Below, piece by piece: positions 1 to 7,631 of a stretch of DNA of 64,000 nucleotides. The position numbers were made by a program, and so were the translations under genes. This DNA is from CAWGHZ01 sp963775315 (GTDB lineage Bacteria > Pseudomonadota > Alphaproteobacteria > MPNO01 > DASWLB01), in contig CAVZIN010000007.1 in the NCBI GenBank assembly GCA_963775315.1, positions 1,488,001-1,552,000 of the forward strand, written 5' to 3'. Below the pieces are notes generated by a model. It was not told the origin of the DNA, did not search any database, and worked only from the letters and a program-made list of their open reading frames with translations. How positions within the stretch are numbered: position 1 is the first letter of the stretch; each line of letters opens with the position of its first letter.

Positions 1-58
1 CAAACGGGGAGGTCCGGGTCGCATCCATCGGCAGCCGAAGCCCATGACAATCAGACAC
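1..58 (-). CDS. N-terminus of an unidentified protein (cut by window edge)
   Basis: Only the first 19 codons lie inside the window, so no product can be named. The start is a GTG at 58-56. It is chosen because the minus strand just upstream (61-74) reads AAAGGAGGTGATCC, a complete Shine-Dalgarno match, with GGAGG seven bases from the GTG. The visible peptide starts (M)SDCHGLRLPMDATRTSPF and has no recognisable motif. It is divergent from the SAM hydroxide adenosyltransferase gene; the 143 bases between them must carry both promoters, but I see no convincing -10/-35 pair. Confidence 0.5.
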   Translation of the reverse strand, partial: MSDCHGLRLPMDATRTSPF

Positions 59-201
59 CGGATCACCTCCTTTCGGTTGTTGACGACACCCCGATATATG
101 CTGCGCCCGGCCCCGCCGGCAAGACCCCTCGGAGTCGCCCGTCGGTCGTGCCTGCGCCACCGGGTCTTGCCCGCCGGGGCCGGCGCCCCGACATAGGGCG
201 G

Positions 202-930
202 ATGATCGTGATCTTCACCGATTTCGGGCCCGGCCCCTACACCGCCCAGATGCGCGCTGTCCTTGCGCGCGACGCGCCCTCCGAGAGGGTGATCGAGCTG
301 ATGGACGACGCGCCGCGCTTTTCGCCGAGGCCCGCGGCTTACCTGCTCGCCGCCTTCGCCCGCGTGTTTCCGCAGGACGCGGTGTTCCTCTGCGTCGTCG
401 ATCCCGGCGTCGGCAGCGACCGGCCGGCGGTGGTCGCCGAGGCCGGCGGCCAGCGCTTCGTCGGGCCGGGCAATGGGCTGTTCGAGATCGTCCTCCGCCG
501 GAGCGTGACCGCGCGGCTGTGGGAGGTCGCGTGGCGGCCCGAGGCGCCGCTCTCGGCGAGCTTCCACGGCCGCGACCTGTTCGCCCCCGTCGCCGCCCGG
601 CTCGCCACGGGGGCCAAGGTGACGCCCGGCTCCGCGACCCCCGACGCGACGCGACGGCCCGACTGGCCGGACGAGCTGGCGGAGATCGTCTATCTCGATT
701 CCTACGGGAACGCGATGACCGGCATCCGCGCCATCGCAGTTCGGCCCGATACACGCATCGAGGTGGCTGGCCACACCCTCGCCCGCGCCGGCACCTTCTC
801 CGCCGTCGAGCCGGGCGAACCCTTCTGGTACGAAAATTCGAACGGGCTGGTCGAGGTCGCCGCCAACCGGGCGAGCGCCGCCGCGACGCTCGGCCTCAAG
901 ATCGGCGACAAGGTTACGGTCGTCTCCTGA
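202..930 (+). CDS. SAM hydroxide adenosyltransferase (DUF62 / S-adenosyl-L-methionine hydrolase family)
   Basis: Cytoplasmic DUF62-family enzyme. Characterised members hydrolyse S-adenosylmethionine to adenosine and methionine, and relatives are halogenases. The product is about 242 residues when started at ATG 202, which gives the family N-terminus MIVIFTDFG; an upstream in-frame ATG at 148 would add 18 Arg/Pro-rich residues. Visible family signatures are the FTDFG aspartate near residue 6, VVDPGVGS around residue 60, FVGPGNGLF in the middle, and a C-terminal beta domain with YENSNGLVEVAANRASAA. The gene stands alone, with no fluorinase-like or halogenation partner nearby, so the hydrolase role is the default. 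The real physiological substrate is inferred from the family. Confidence 0.85.
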   Translation: MIVIFTDFGPGPYTAQMRAVLARDAPSERVIELMDDAPRFSPRPAAYLLAAFARVFPQDAVFLCVVDPGVGSDRPAVVAEAGGQRFVGPGNGLFEIVLRRSVTARLWEVAWRPEAPLSASFHGRDLFAPVAARLATGAKVTPGSATPDATRRPDWPDELAEIVYLDSYGNAMTGIRAIAVRPDTRIEVAGHTLARAGTFSAVEPGEPFWYENSNGLVEVAANRASAAATLGLKIGDKVTVVS

Positions 931-988
931 AAGCGCCGCCCGACCGAGGCCGCCGCAGGGCGGCCCCGGCCAGGTTCGCGTCGCCGGC

Positions 989-1252
989 TCAGCAGTAGCT
1001 CTGGCCTTCCGGGCAGACCTTCACGGCCCGATCGCGGTCAGGGACCACCACGGTGCCGTTCGCGGGCGGTGCCGTCTCATGCTCATGCTGGGGCACGATC
1101 ACCGTCGTGTTGGGTGACGGGGGCGGCGCGAAATTGTGCTCGGCCGGCGGGGAAACCACGACGGTCTTTTCCGGCGGGGCCTCGTTGTACTCGCAGGCAC
1201 CGAGCCCGACCGCGAGACCGAGGGCGAGGGCGGTTATCATGAATTGTTTCAT
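989..1252 (-). CDS. Small putative lipoprotein
   Basis: Product of about 87 residues with a lipoprotein signal: MKQFMITALALGLAVGLGAC, where LGAC is a good lipobox and the Cys at residue 20 would be lipidated. The mature part is short, Pro/Val/Glu-rich and low-complexity (repeats such as TVVVSPP, TTVIVPQ, GTVVVPD), and ends in CPEGQSYC, so two further Cys may pair. The start is ATG 1252; an upstream in-frame extension to 1309 would destroy the signal peptide. It is convergent with the gene ending at 930. No family is recognised; a cell-envelope location is the only supported statement. Confidence 0.6.
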   Translation of the reverse strand: MKQFMITALALGLAVGLGACEYNEAPPEKTVVVSPPAEHNFAPPPSPNTTVIVPQHEHETAPPANGTVVVPDRDRAVKVCPEGQSYC

Positions 1253-1467
1253 CTCTTTTCTCCCAATGCCTATCCGGGTGCCAACTCCGCGCTGCCAACG
1301 TCGCGTCAAATGGACGCGTTCCTGCGGTCGCCGCCGCGGCGCGCGTTGATCACATCGGCGCCCCGCCCGTGGCCGGGGAAGGGCGCGTGGAGAGGCTCGG
1401 TCGACATTTCCAAACCTGTCGACTTGCCTGCTATGCTCGCCCTGTCCAAGACCCGAGGGAGGGATCC

Positions 1468-1950
1468 ATGGCGACGACCGCCGCAGAGGCCGCGCCCGGC
1501 AAGAAGCAAGTGACCCGGCACAACCGGCCGCTCCGCATCTCGCACGGCACGCTGGAATGCATCTCGCTCGCCGCCTCGCGCCCGTTCTACGAGGAGTTCC
1601 TCGGGCTCGAGGTGGTGCGCCACAACCCGAAATCGATGCTGCTGCGCAAGGGCGGCTATTGGTCCGTCGTCTGCCTCGAGGTCGGCCGCGCCGACCGCCT
1701 CAAGCCGGTGGGCGTGCGCAACCACTGGGGCATCGACCTCGAAAGCCGCGCGGCGGTCGAGGCGGCGCACGAGAAGGCGCTGGCGATGAAGGACACGTAC
1801 GGCATCAAGAAGGTCGCCAAGATTACCGACAACCACGGGACCTACGCGTTCTATTTCCAGGATCGCGACGGCAACTGGTGGGAGTTCCAGCACGTCGACG
1901 AGGGGCGCTACGACAAGTTCTTCGCCCGCGGCGACATCGTCGAGATGTAG
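1468..1950 (+). CDS. VOC-superfamily protein (glyoxalase / extradiol dioxygenase-like)
   Basis: Product of 160 residues: one vicinal-oxygen-chelate domain of paired beta-alpha-beta-beta-beta modules. The likely metal ligands are His in the first strand (ISHGTLECI), His in VRNHWGID and Glu in NWWEFQHVD near the C-terminus, the usual H/H/E set of type I extradiol dioxygenases and glyoxalases. The start is ATG 1468 behind a GAGGGAGGGA ribosome-binding site. It sits 11 bases before a fumarylacetoacetate-hydrolase-family gene and is very likely co-transcribed with it. Ring cleavage or isomerisation followed by C-C hydrolysis is the logical joint role, but single-domain VOC proteins are functionally diverse and the substrate is not shown. 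Confidence 0.75.
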   Translation: MATTAAEAAPGKKQVTRHNRPLRISHGTLECISLAASRPFYEEFLGLEVVRHNPKSMLLRKGGYWSVVCLEVGRADRLKPVGVRNHWGIDLESRAAVEAAHEKALAMKDTYGIKKVAKITDNHGTYAFYFQDRDGNWWEFQHVDEGRYDKFFARGDIVEM

Positions 1951-1961
1951 GGGGAGAACGC

Positions 1962-2900
1962 ATGCGCCTGGTCACCATCGACGCCCCGCCGCACGGACGG
2001 CCGGGCGTGCTTATCGGCGACGAAGTCCTCGACTTCGCCCGCGCCGCGCGGGCGATCCCGCTCGCCGCCTTCGTGCCCGGCTCGGTCGCCGAGATCCTCG
2101 CCGCTGGCGAGGACGGGCTCGAGATCGTGCGCCGGGTGGTCGGCAAGGCCGAGTCCGCCGGCGCGATCCTGGGCGAAATCGGCGCCCTTTCGGCCTTCGA
2201 GGACACTTGGTTGCTCGCCCCCCTGCCCCGCCCGGGCATCGTGCTGTCGCACGGGCGCGCCTACCTCTCGCACCTCAAGGAGATGCAGAAGACCGAGACG
2301 CCCAAGGTGGCCGAGAACCCGACCGCCTTCCTCAAGAACGGCTCGGCGATCATCGGTCCGCGCCAGCCGATCGTGCTACCGCCGCAATGTCCCGACATGG
2401 TCGATTTCGAGGGCGAATTCTCGGTCGTGTTCGGCCGGCGCTGCCATGCGGTCGGCGTCGAGGACGCGATGGCGCACGTCGCCGGCTACACCATCGTCAA
2501 CGACGTCTCGGCCCGCAACTGGGTGGAAAACTTCCGCACGACGGGCGACGCCGAGCTCAACCGGATGGGCAAGCAGCTCCACACCTTCTGCCCGATGGGG
2601 CCCTGGGTGGTGACCAGGGACGAGATCGCCGACCCGCACAAGCTGCGCATGACCTCGTCGCTCAACGGCGAGGTGTTCCAGGATTGCGAGACCGACGACC
2701 TGATCTGGCGCGTGCCCGAGCTGATCTCGTTTTTCTCGCGCTGGTACCCGTTCGAGGCGGGCGACGTGCTGACCACCGGATCGCCCCCGGGCGTCGGCTA
2801 CGGGCGCGAGCCCAAGGTGTTCATGAAGCCGGGCGACGTCGTGTCGATCACGGTGAGCGGCATCGGCACCCTCGAGAACCCGGTCGTCGCCGCGCCCTAG
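1962..2900 (+). CDS. Fumarylacetoacetate hydrolase family protein
   Basis: Product of 312 residues: an N-terminal small domain (about 1-80) and a C-terminal FAH catalytic domain. The metal-binding acidic cluster is visible as MVDFEGEFSVVFGRR, followed by GYTIVNDVSARN and the late TTGSPPGVGYGR loop. Members cleave C-C bonds of beta-diketo acids (fumarylpyruvate, acetylpyruvate, 2-hydroxyhepta-2,4-diene-dioates) at the end of aromatic ring-cleavage routes. It follows the VOC gene by 11 bases, with GGGGAGAACGC as the ribosome-binding site. An IS630-type element is inserted inside its stop codon: the TA is the target dinucleotide and the final G belongs to the element, so TAG is kept. The protein therefore looks intact, but its 3' flank has been replaced. 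Confidence 0.85.
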   Translation: MRLVTIDAPPHGRPGVLIGDEVLDFARAARAIPLAAFVPGSVAEILAAGEDGLEIVRRVVGKAESAGAILGEIGALSAFEDTWLLAPLPRPGIVLSHGRAYLSHLKEMQKTETPKVAENPTAFLKNGSAIIGPRQPIVLPPQCPDMVDFEGEFSVVFGRRCHAVGVEDAMAHVAGYTIVNDVSARNWVENFRTTGDAELNRMGKQLHTFCPMGPWVVTRDEIADPHKLRMTSSLNGEVFQDCETDDLIWRVPELISFFSRWYPFEAGDVLTTGSPPGVGYGREPKVFMKPGDVVSITVSGIGTLENPVVAAP

Positions 2901-2989
2901 AGCGGTTCATTGTTTGAGCGAATCGGAGGGGATTCCCGATTTGCGGCGTTTGTGATTCAAGATGCTGGCTGGAGCGGAGGCCAGCATCG

Positions 2990-3958
2990 ATGACCCGACC
3001 TCTTTCGAATGATCTTCGTGAGCGCGTTGTTGCGGCGGTTCTGTCCGGGGAGACCTGCCGATCTGCGGCGGCCCGGTTCGGCGTTGCCGTTTCGACGGTG
3101 GTGAAGTGGTCGCAGCGCTATCGTGCGACGGGCTCGGTCGCACCAGGTAAGGTCGGTGGACATCGCAAGCCGATCCTGACGCCGCACCGCGCCTTCATCG
3201 TGGAACGGATCGCCCAGACGCCGCACCTGACGCTGCACGGGCTCAAGCGCGAGCTGGCGGCGCGCGGGGTGAAGGTCTCGCACAACGCGGTGTGGCTATT
3301 CCTCAGGCGCGAGGGGCTGCGGTTCAAAAAAAACGCTGTTCGCCCTTGAGCAGGGCCGCGCCGACGTCGCCCGCCGGCGGCAACGCTGGCGATCCTGGCA
3401 GGCCGGCCTCGACCCGAAGCGCCTGGTCTTCATCGACGAGACCCCCGCCTTCGCGGGGGCAGGCTCTGGATCAAGACCAACATGGCGCCGCTGCGCGGCT
3501 GGGGATCGAAGGGCAAGCGCCTGCGCGGCTTCGCGCCGCACGGCCACTGGCGCACACTGACCTTCCTCGGGGCGCTGCGCTGGGATGGCCTCGCCGCCCC
3601 CTGCGTCTTCGACGGGCCGATCAACGGCCAATGCCGCGCCTATGTCGCGCAGCAGCTCCTGCCCGTGCTCCGGCCCGGCGACATCGTCGTCATGGACAAT
3701 CTCGGCTCCCACAAGGGAGCTGCCGTCCGCCAGATGATCCGCGCCGCCGGCGCGAGGCTCTGGTATCTGCCGCCCTACTCCCCCGACCTCAACCCGATCG
3801 AACAGGCCTTCGCCAAGATCAAGCACTGGATGCGCGCCGCACAGAAGCGCACCGTCGACGACACTTGGCGCCACATCGGCTGCCTCGTCACGACCATCGA
3901 TGAGGCCGAATGCCAGAACTACTTCGCAAACGCTGGATACGCTTCCGTCAAAGCGTGA
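2990..3958 (+). pseudogene. IS630-family transposase, frameshifted and interrupted
   Basis: The first part (2990-3349, 119 codons) carries the N-terminal helix-turn-helix (SAAARFGVAVSTVVKWSQRY) and runs into a stop after RFKKNAVRP. The remainder of a normal transposase follows in other frames: TLFALEQGRADVARRR and VFIDET (first catalytic Asp) from about 3333 to 3441, then WIKTNMAPLRGW from 3466, the second Asp in VVMDNLGSHKG, and PPYSPDLNPIEQ with the catalytic Glu, ending at 3958. Two lesions are visible: a run of eight A at 3326-3333 where seven would keep frame, and a 23-base palindromic insert right after FIDET. Together they add 24 bases, so the end is back in the original frame. Translational slippage on A8 could bypass the first lesion but would not remove the second. 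Confidence 0.9.
3442..3465. repeat. Small palindromic element inserted in the transposase gene
   Basis: A seven-base perfect stem CCCCCGC / GCGGGGG (3442-3448 and 3453-3459) encloses a CTTC loop and is followed by CAGGCTC. It separates the codons for FIDET from WIKTNM, which are adjacent in intact IS630 transposases, so about 23 bases here are extra. The sequence resembles short GC-rich intergenic palindromes dispersed in many alphaproteobacterial genomes. I found no second copy in this window. Confidence 0.65.
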
Positions 3959-3971
3959 ACCGCTCTAGCCG

Positions 3972-4547
3972 CTATCCGGCCGGCGGCGGCGGCGCGGCCG
4001 GCGCATAGCGCCCGCGGATAGTGCGGGCGACCTCGGCCGCGTTGTAGACGCCCTTCCCGATCTTGGGCTCGAACGTGACGTCGAGCGTGACGCGCGTCTC
4101 CAGCGTCTCATAGCTGTTGTCGTACGGCAAGCCGAACGGATAGTACGGGACGCCGAACCGGCGATAGTGCGGATAGCCGAAATCGTAGGCGTACGGATCG
4201 TAGTAGCGCTGCACGTTGGCGTCGTTGGTCCGGTTGGTCACGCGGAAGCCGGGATAGCCCTTGGAGACGGCGAGGTCGGCGGCGCGCAGGAGCGCCATGT
4301 CGAACGCCAGGGAGAGCCGCGAAGTCACGGCCTCCCGCCCGCTCACCCCCCGATAGGTGAAGGCGGAATCGAGCGGCGCGACGTAGCTGACCACGGCCTG
4401 GCGATCGGGCAGCTCCCCCACCGTGTAACCGTAGCCCGCGTCGCGATTGAGCGGCACGTAGAGCTGCTGCAACCCGGGCTCGGCGCAGCCGGCCAGGGCA
4501 AGGGCGAGAGCAAGGACGATCGGGCGGGCGCGTGGGAAGCGAATCAT
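3972..4547 (-). CDS. Putative lipoprotein (resembles CC0125/CC1285-type family)
   Basis: Product of 191 residues. The signal peptide MIRFPRARPIVLALALALAGC ends in the lipobox LAGC. The mature domain holds GYGYTVGELPDRQAVVSYVA, then a helix with many Ala (LLRAADLAVSKGY) and a Tyr-rich stretch (YYDPYAYDFGYPHYRRFG), ending in a Pro/Ala tail. The layout resembles small alphaproteobacterial lipoproteins of the CC0125/CC1285 type, but this is from memory of the pattern and could be wrong. The start is ATG 4547; a longer in-frame extension upstream lacks a signal. The next minus-strand gene upstream (4558-5106) is another lipoprotein only 10 bases away, so the two are probably one operon. Confidence 0.6.
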   Translation of the reverse strand: MIRFPRARPIVLALALALAGCAEPGLQQLYVPLNRDAGYGYTVGELPDRQAVVSYVAPLDSAFTYRGVSGREAVTSRLSLAFDMALLRAADLAVSKGYPGFRVTNRTNDANVQRYYDPYAYDFGYPHYRRFGVPYYPFGLPYDNSYETLETRVTLDVTFEPKIGKGVYNAAEVARTIRGRYAPAAPPPPAG

Positions 4548-4557
4548 CGGAGGGTCC

Positions 4558-5106
4558 TCACGGAAGGGGCGCCGGAATCGACGCGTGATATTGCGCTCCC
4601 CCTCGATCGCGCAGCTGCACCTCAACGGTCCAGTCGCGCGCGGTGCGGCGGTACGCGGCCTCGTCCGGCAGAACGATGGTCGCGAAGGTGCGCCGCGCCG
4701 GCCCAGACCGGTCATAACCGCCGAGCGGCACCGACATGCCGAACCCGATTCCGCCGCCGGAATGCGAGCCGAACCCGCCGCCGACGCCGTAGCTCGGCCC
4801 CAGCCCGCCGGGCCCGCTTGCCCGCGTCACCTCCTGCGCCCCGATGCGCCGCCCGCCCGGACCCACGAGGGCGACGCGCTCGACCAGGTAGGCGGCCTCC
4901 GGATCGACCAGCTCGACGCGGATGCGGTCGCCGTCGAGCCGCGCATGCCAGTCGATATTGGGGACGGCGGGCGACATCGCGCCCTCGGGCGCGGTCGGCG
5001 TCATGGGGGGCGGCGGCGATGGCGGCGGCTGCCGCTCCGCGCACCCCGCCACCGCCAGCAGGGCCAGCAGGGCGAAAGCGGCAGGGATCGGCCGGACCCG
5101 GATCAT
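4558..5106 (-). CDS. Putative lipoprotein of unknown function
   Basis: Product of 182 residues. The signal MIRVRPIPAAFALLALLAVAGC has the lipobox VAGC. A Pro-rich spacer follows (PPPSPPPP), then a beta-rich domain (IDWHARLDGDRIRVELVDP, YLVERVALVGPGG) with a Gly/Ser-rich central loop (GVGGGFGSHSGGGIGFG). The C-terminus contains TVEVQLRDRGGAQYHASIP. The start at ATG 5106 is set by the signal peptide; the same frame is open far upstream, but only as a shadow of petA. It lies 10 bases upstream of the other lipoprotein gene and 83 bases downstream of the Rieske gene. No enzyme motif is visible. Confidence 0.6.
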   Translation of the reverse strand: MIRVRPIPAAFALLALLAVAGCAERQPPPSPPPPMTPTAPEGAMSPAVPNIDWHARLDGDRIRVELVDPEAAYLVERVALVGPGGRRIGAQEVTRASGPGGLGPSYGVGGGFGSHSGGGIGFGMSVPLGGYDRSGPARRTFATIVLPDEAAYRRTARDWTVEVQLRDRGGAQYHASIPAPLP

Positions 5107-5189
5107 GTCCCCCAGGAGATGGGAACGCCGCCCTCCCCTGTCATCTGGGACAATTCCGAGCGGCCGCCCGGCGGCGGCGGACGCCGCCC

Positions 5190-5849
5190 CTAGATCTGCT
5201 CGACGTCCGACAGGGCGAAGGTCGAGCCCTTCGGATTCTCGCCGACGCGCAGCGTCGTGTCGCTGACGAAGTGATAGGGCGGCACCGGCAGGTTGAGCGG
5301 CGCCGGCACGCCCTGGAACACCCGCCCGGCGAAATCGTACTTCGATCCGTGGCACGGGCAGAAATAGCCGCCGGGCCAGCCCTGGCCGATCTCGCCGGGC
5401 TTCGGCTTCAGCTCGGGGATGCAGCCGAGATGGGTGCAGATCCCGACCAGCACGGCGTATTCCGGCTTGATCGAGCGGTCGGCGTTGACGGCGTATTTCG
5501 GCTGCTGCAGCCGCTCCGAATCGGGATCGCGAAGCTGGGCGAGCAGCTTGGGGTCCTTCAGCGTGGCCAACATCTTCTGGGTGCGGCGCAGGATGAAGAT
5601 CGGCCGACCGCGCCACTTCACCAGGATCTGCTCGCCCTCCTGGATCTTCGAAAGATCGACGTCGAGCGGCCCGCCGGCCGCCAGCACGTCCTTCGCCGGG
5701 TTCATCTGGTCGATGAACGGAATGAGCGAAATCACCGCCCCGGCGGCGGCCATGGTCGCCGTCGCCAGCATCAGGAAGTCGCGCCGCGGCCCGTTCTCGG
5801 GCTCGTCCGCGGCATGTCCCGCGGGCGCGGGTCTCAATTCGTCTGTCAT
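5190..5849 (-). CDS. petA: Ubiquinol-cytochrome c reductase iron-sulfur (Rieske) subunit
   Basis: Electron-transfer subunit of the cytochrome bc1 complex, passing electrons from ubiquinol to cytochrome c1 on the periplasmic side. The product is 219 residues: a short cytoplasmic tail with RRDFL (residues 22-26, Tat-like), one membrane helix (about 27-46), then the Rieske domain. The 2Fe-2S boxes are complete: CTHLGC (138-143) and CPCHGS (164-169), giving ligands C138, H140, C164 and H167 and the disulfide pair C143/C166. The start is ATG 5849, behind GGAGGATCGC. In most alphaproteobacteria cytochrome b and c1 genes follow directly. Here the next gene is a lipoprotein gene, so petB and petC must be elsewhere or absent. 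Confidence 0.95.
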   Translation of the reverse strand: MTDELRPAPAGHAADEPENGPRRDFLMLATATMAAAGAVISLIPFIDQMNPAKDVLAAGGPLDVDLSKIQEGEQILVKWRGRPIFILRRTQKMLATLKDPKLLAQLRDPDSERLQQPKYAVNADRSIKPEYAVLVGICTHLGCIPELKPKPGEIGQGWPGGYFCPCHGSKYDFAGRVFQGVPAPLNLPVPPYHFVSDTTLRVGENPKGSTFALSDVEQI

Positions 5850-5996
5850 GCGATCCTCCGATGGATCCGTCGGAGCGGGAAGATAACAGGAATAAGGTAC
5901 CAAGCAGCCACCAAATGCGGGGCGCGCGCATTGTCACACCCGCAAAAACTGCCCATGATGCCGCCCGTTCCGGAATCGAACGGCAGGGAGAAGGCG

Positions 5997-6959
5997 ATGA
6001 CGCGCGCGGCGATCCTCGACGACTATCAGAACGTGGCTTTGGACGTGGCCGACTGGAAAACATTGGCCCCCGAGGTCGAGGTGACGGTCGTGCACGAGCA
6101 CATCGCCGACGAGGAAAAGCTGGCCGCACGAATCGGCGATTGCGAGATCGTGGTCATCATGCGCGAGCGCACCCCCTTCCCGCGCTCGCTGTTCGAGAAG
6201 CTGCCGAAGCTCAAGCTGCTGGTGACCACGGGGCCCCGCAACCGCTCGGTCGACATGGAGGCCGCCACGGCGCGCGGCGTCACGGTGTGCGGCACCGCCT
6301 CGCTCGGCAACCCGACGGCGGAGCTCACCTGGGGTCTGATCCTCGCCGTCACCCGCAACATCACCTACGAGGACCGCGCGCTCCGCGAGGGCGCCTGGCA
6401 GAAATATCCGCCGGGGCCCGGCCTCGCCGGCCGCACGCTCGGCGTCATTGGGCTCGGCCGCCAGGGCGCGGCGGTCGCCAAGATCGGCAAGGCGTTCGAC
6501 ATGAAGGTCCTCGCCTGGAGCCAGAACCTCAAGAAGGAGCGGTGCGACGAGCTGGGCGTCGAGTTCGCGTCCTCTAAGGACGAACTGCTGCGCCGGTCCG
6601 ACATCGTCACCGTCCACCTGATCCTCTCCGAGCGGTCGAAGGGCACCATCGGCGCGCGCGAGATCGGGCTGATGAAGAAGACCGCCTACCTCGTCAACAC
6701 CTCGCGCGGGCCGCTGGTCGACGAGAAGGCGATGATCGAGGCGCTGCAGGCCAAGCGGATCGCCGGCGCCGCGGTCGATGTCTACGATGTCGAGCCGCTG
6801 CCGCCCGACAGCCCGATGCGCCGGCTCGACCACGCGGTCGTCGCGCCGCATCTCGGCTACGGCAGCCTGGACAATTTCGAGCAGATGTACGCGACCGCGA
6901 TCGAGGACATCCGCGCCTGGCTCGCCGGCAGCCCGAAGAACGTCATCAAGGCGGGATGA
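5997..6959 (+). CDS. D-2-hydroxyacid dehydrogenase family protein
   Basis: Product of 320 residues of the NAD-dependent D-isomer hydroxyacid dehydrogenase superfamily: a split catalytic domain around a central Rossmann domain. The dinucleotide motif is GVIGLGRQGA (about residues 145-154). The substrate Arg is expected in LVNTSRGPLVDE, and the general acid region is HLGYGSLDNFEQMY, where His/Glu occur as in phosphoglycerate dehydrogenase relatives. The N-terminus MTRAAILDDYQ is typical of a proteobacterial subgroup of unknown substrate. The start is ATG 5997 with GGGAGAAGGCG upstream. It is divergent from petA across about 147 bases. A role in serine synthesis is unlikely because the C-terminal ACT domain of SerA is absent. 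Confidence 0.85.
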   Translation: MTRAAILDDYQNVALDVADWKTLAPEVEVTVVHEHIADEEKLAARIGDCEIVVIMRERTPFPRSLFEKLPKLKLLVTTGPRNRSVDMEAATARGVTVCGTASLGNPTAELTWGLILAVTRNITYEDRALREGAWQKYPPGPGLAGRTLGVIGLGRQGAAVAKIGKAFDMKVLAWSQNLKKERCDELGVEFASSKDELLRRSDIVTVHLILSERSKGTIGAREIGLMKKTAYLVNTSRGPLVDEKAMIEALQAKRIAGAAVDVYDVEPLPPDSPMRRLDHAVVAPHLGYGSLDNFEQMYATAIEDIRAWLAGSPKNVIKAG

Positions 6960-7067
6960 TCTTTTCCCCGCTTTCCACCGGGCCGATTCCCCGACGACGC
7001 GCTTGCGGGTGGTCCTGCCGGGGGATTCCTCTATGATGGGACAAAGCTGGAACAAAAGGAGCGGGTC

Positions 7068-7559
7068 ATGGCAGGCAGCGTCAACAAGGTGATCCTGGTC
7101 GGCAATCTCGGCCGCGACCCCGAGGTGCGCCACACCCAGGACGGCAGCCCGATCGTCAACCTTTCGGTCGCGACGTCGGAGAATTGGCGCGACCGCAGCT
7201 CGGGCGAGCGGCGCGAGCGCACCGAGTGGCACCGCGTCGTGATCTTCAACGACAAGCTGGGCGAGGTCGCACAGAAATACCTGAAGAAGGGCGCGAAGGT
7301 ATACGTCGAGGGCCAGCTTCAGACGCGCAAGTGGCAGGACCAGTCGGGCCAGGAGCGCTACACGACCGAAGTCGTGCTCGGCAAGTTCCGGGGCGAGCTC
7401 ACCATGCTCGACGGCCGCTCGGAGGGCGCGTCGGGCTTCGGCGGCGGCGGTGGCGGCGACGACTACGAGCAGCCGGCCCCGCGCAGCAGCGGCGGCGGCG
7501 GCGGACGCGGCCAGCCGGTTCCCGCGGGCGGCGATTTGGACGACGAGATCCCGTTCTGA
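7068..7559 (+). CDS. ssb: Single-stranded DNA-binding protein
   Basis: Binds single-stranded DNA at replication forks and repair sites as a tetramer. The product is 163 residues: an OB fold (1-110) opening with MAGSVNKVILVGNLGRDPEV and including TEWHRVV and KKGAKVYVEGQLQTRKW, then a Gly-rich flexible linker (115-155), and the acidic tip DLDDEIPF that recruits partner proteins. The start is ATG 7068, preceded by AAAGGAGCGGGTC. It is monocistronic. In several alphaproteobacteria ssb and uvrA are divergent neighbours; here uvrA lies about 6 kb away. Confidence 0.97.
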   Translation: MAGSVNKVILVGNLGRDPEVRHTQDGSPIVNLSVATSENWRDRSSGERRERTEWHRVVIFNDKLGEVAQKYLKKGAKVYVEGQLQTRKWQDQSGQERYTTEVVLGKFRGELTMLDGRSEGASGFGGGGGGDDYEQPAPRSSGGGGGRGQPVPAGGDLDDEIPF

Positions 7560-7631
7560 GGCGCCGCGGAGCGGTGCAATCCACGGCGCCTCCGTGTTAT
7601 ATTGGTGGAGGCGCTGTGGAACGCTCGCGTC

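Larger units (their letters stand above)
2900..3965 (+). mobile_element. IS630-family insertion sequence (degenerate, 1,066 bp)
   Basis: Terminal inverted repeats start GAGCGGTTCA at both ends (left at 2900, right read inward from 3965) and stay similar for about 25 bases (19 of 25 identical by eye). The element is flanked by TA at 2898-2899 and 3966-3967, the TA duplication typical of IS630. Removing the element restores CTAG, the known preferred IS630 target. The single internal gene is a DDE transposase of the FIDET/NLGSHK/PPYSPDLNPIE type, interrupted by two lesions described separately. The element sits between two convergent genes that originally ended only three bases apart, so it harmed neither. 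Confidence 0.93.

Noticed and set aside
61..74. GGATCACCTCCTTT as the 3' end of a 16S rRNA gene
   Set aside because: The preceding bases do not match the conserved rRNA end (no GGGGAACCTGCGGCT), so it is a ribosome-binding site on the minus strand.
4167..6959. 930-codon plus-strand open frame
   Set aside because: Its first part only mirrors the minus-strand lipoprotein and petA genes; the true gene is the hydroxyacid dehydrogenase starting at 5997.
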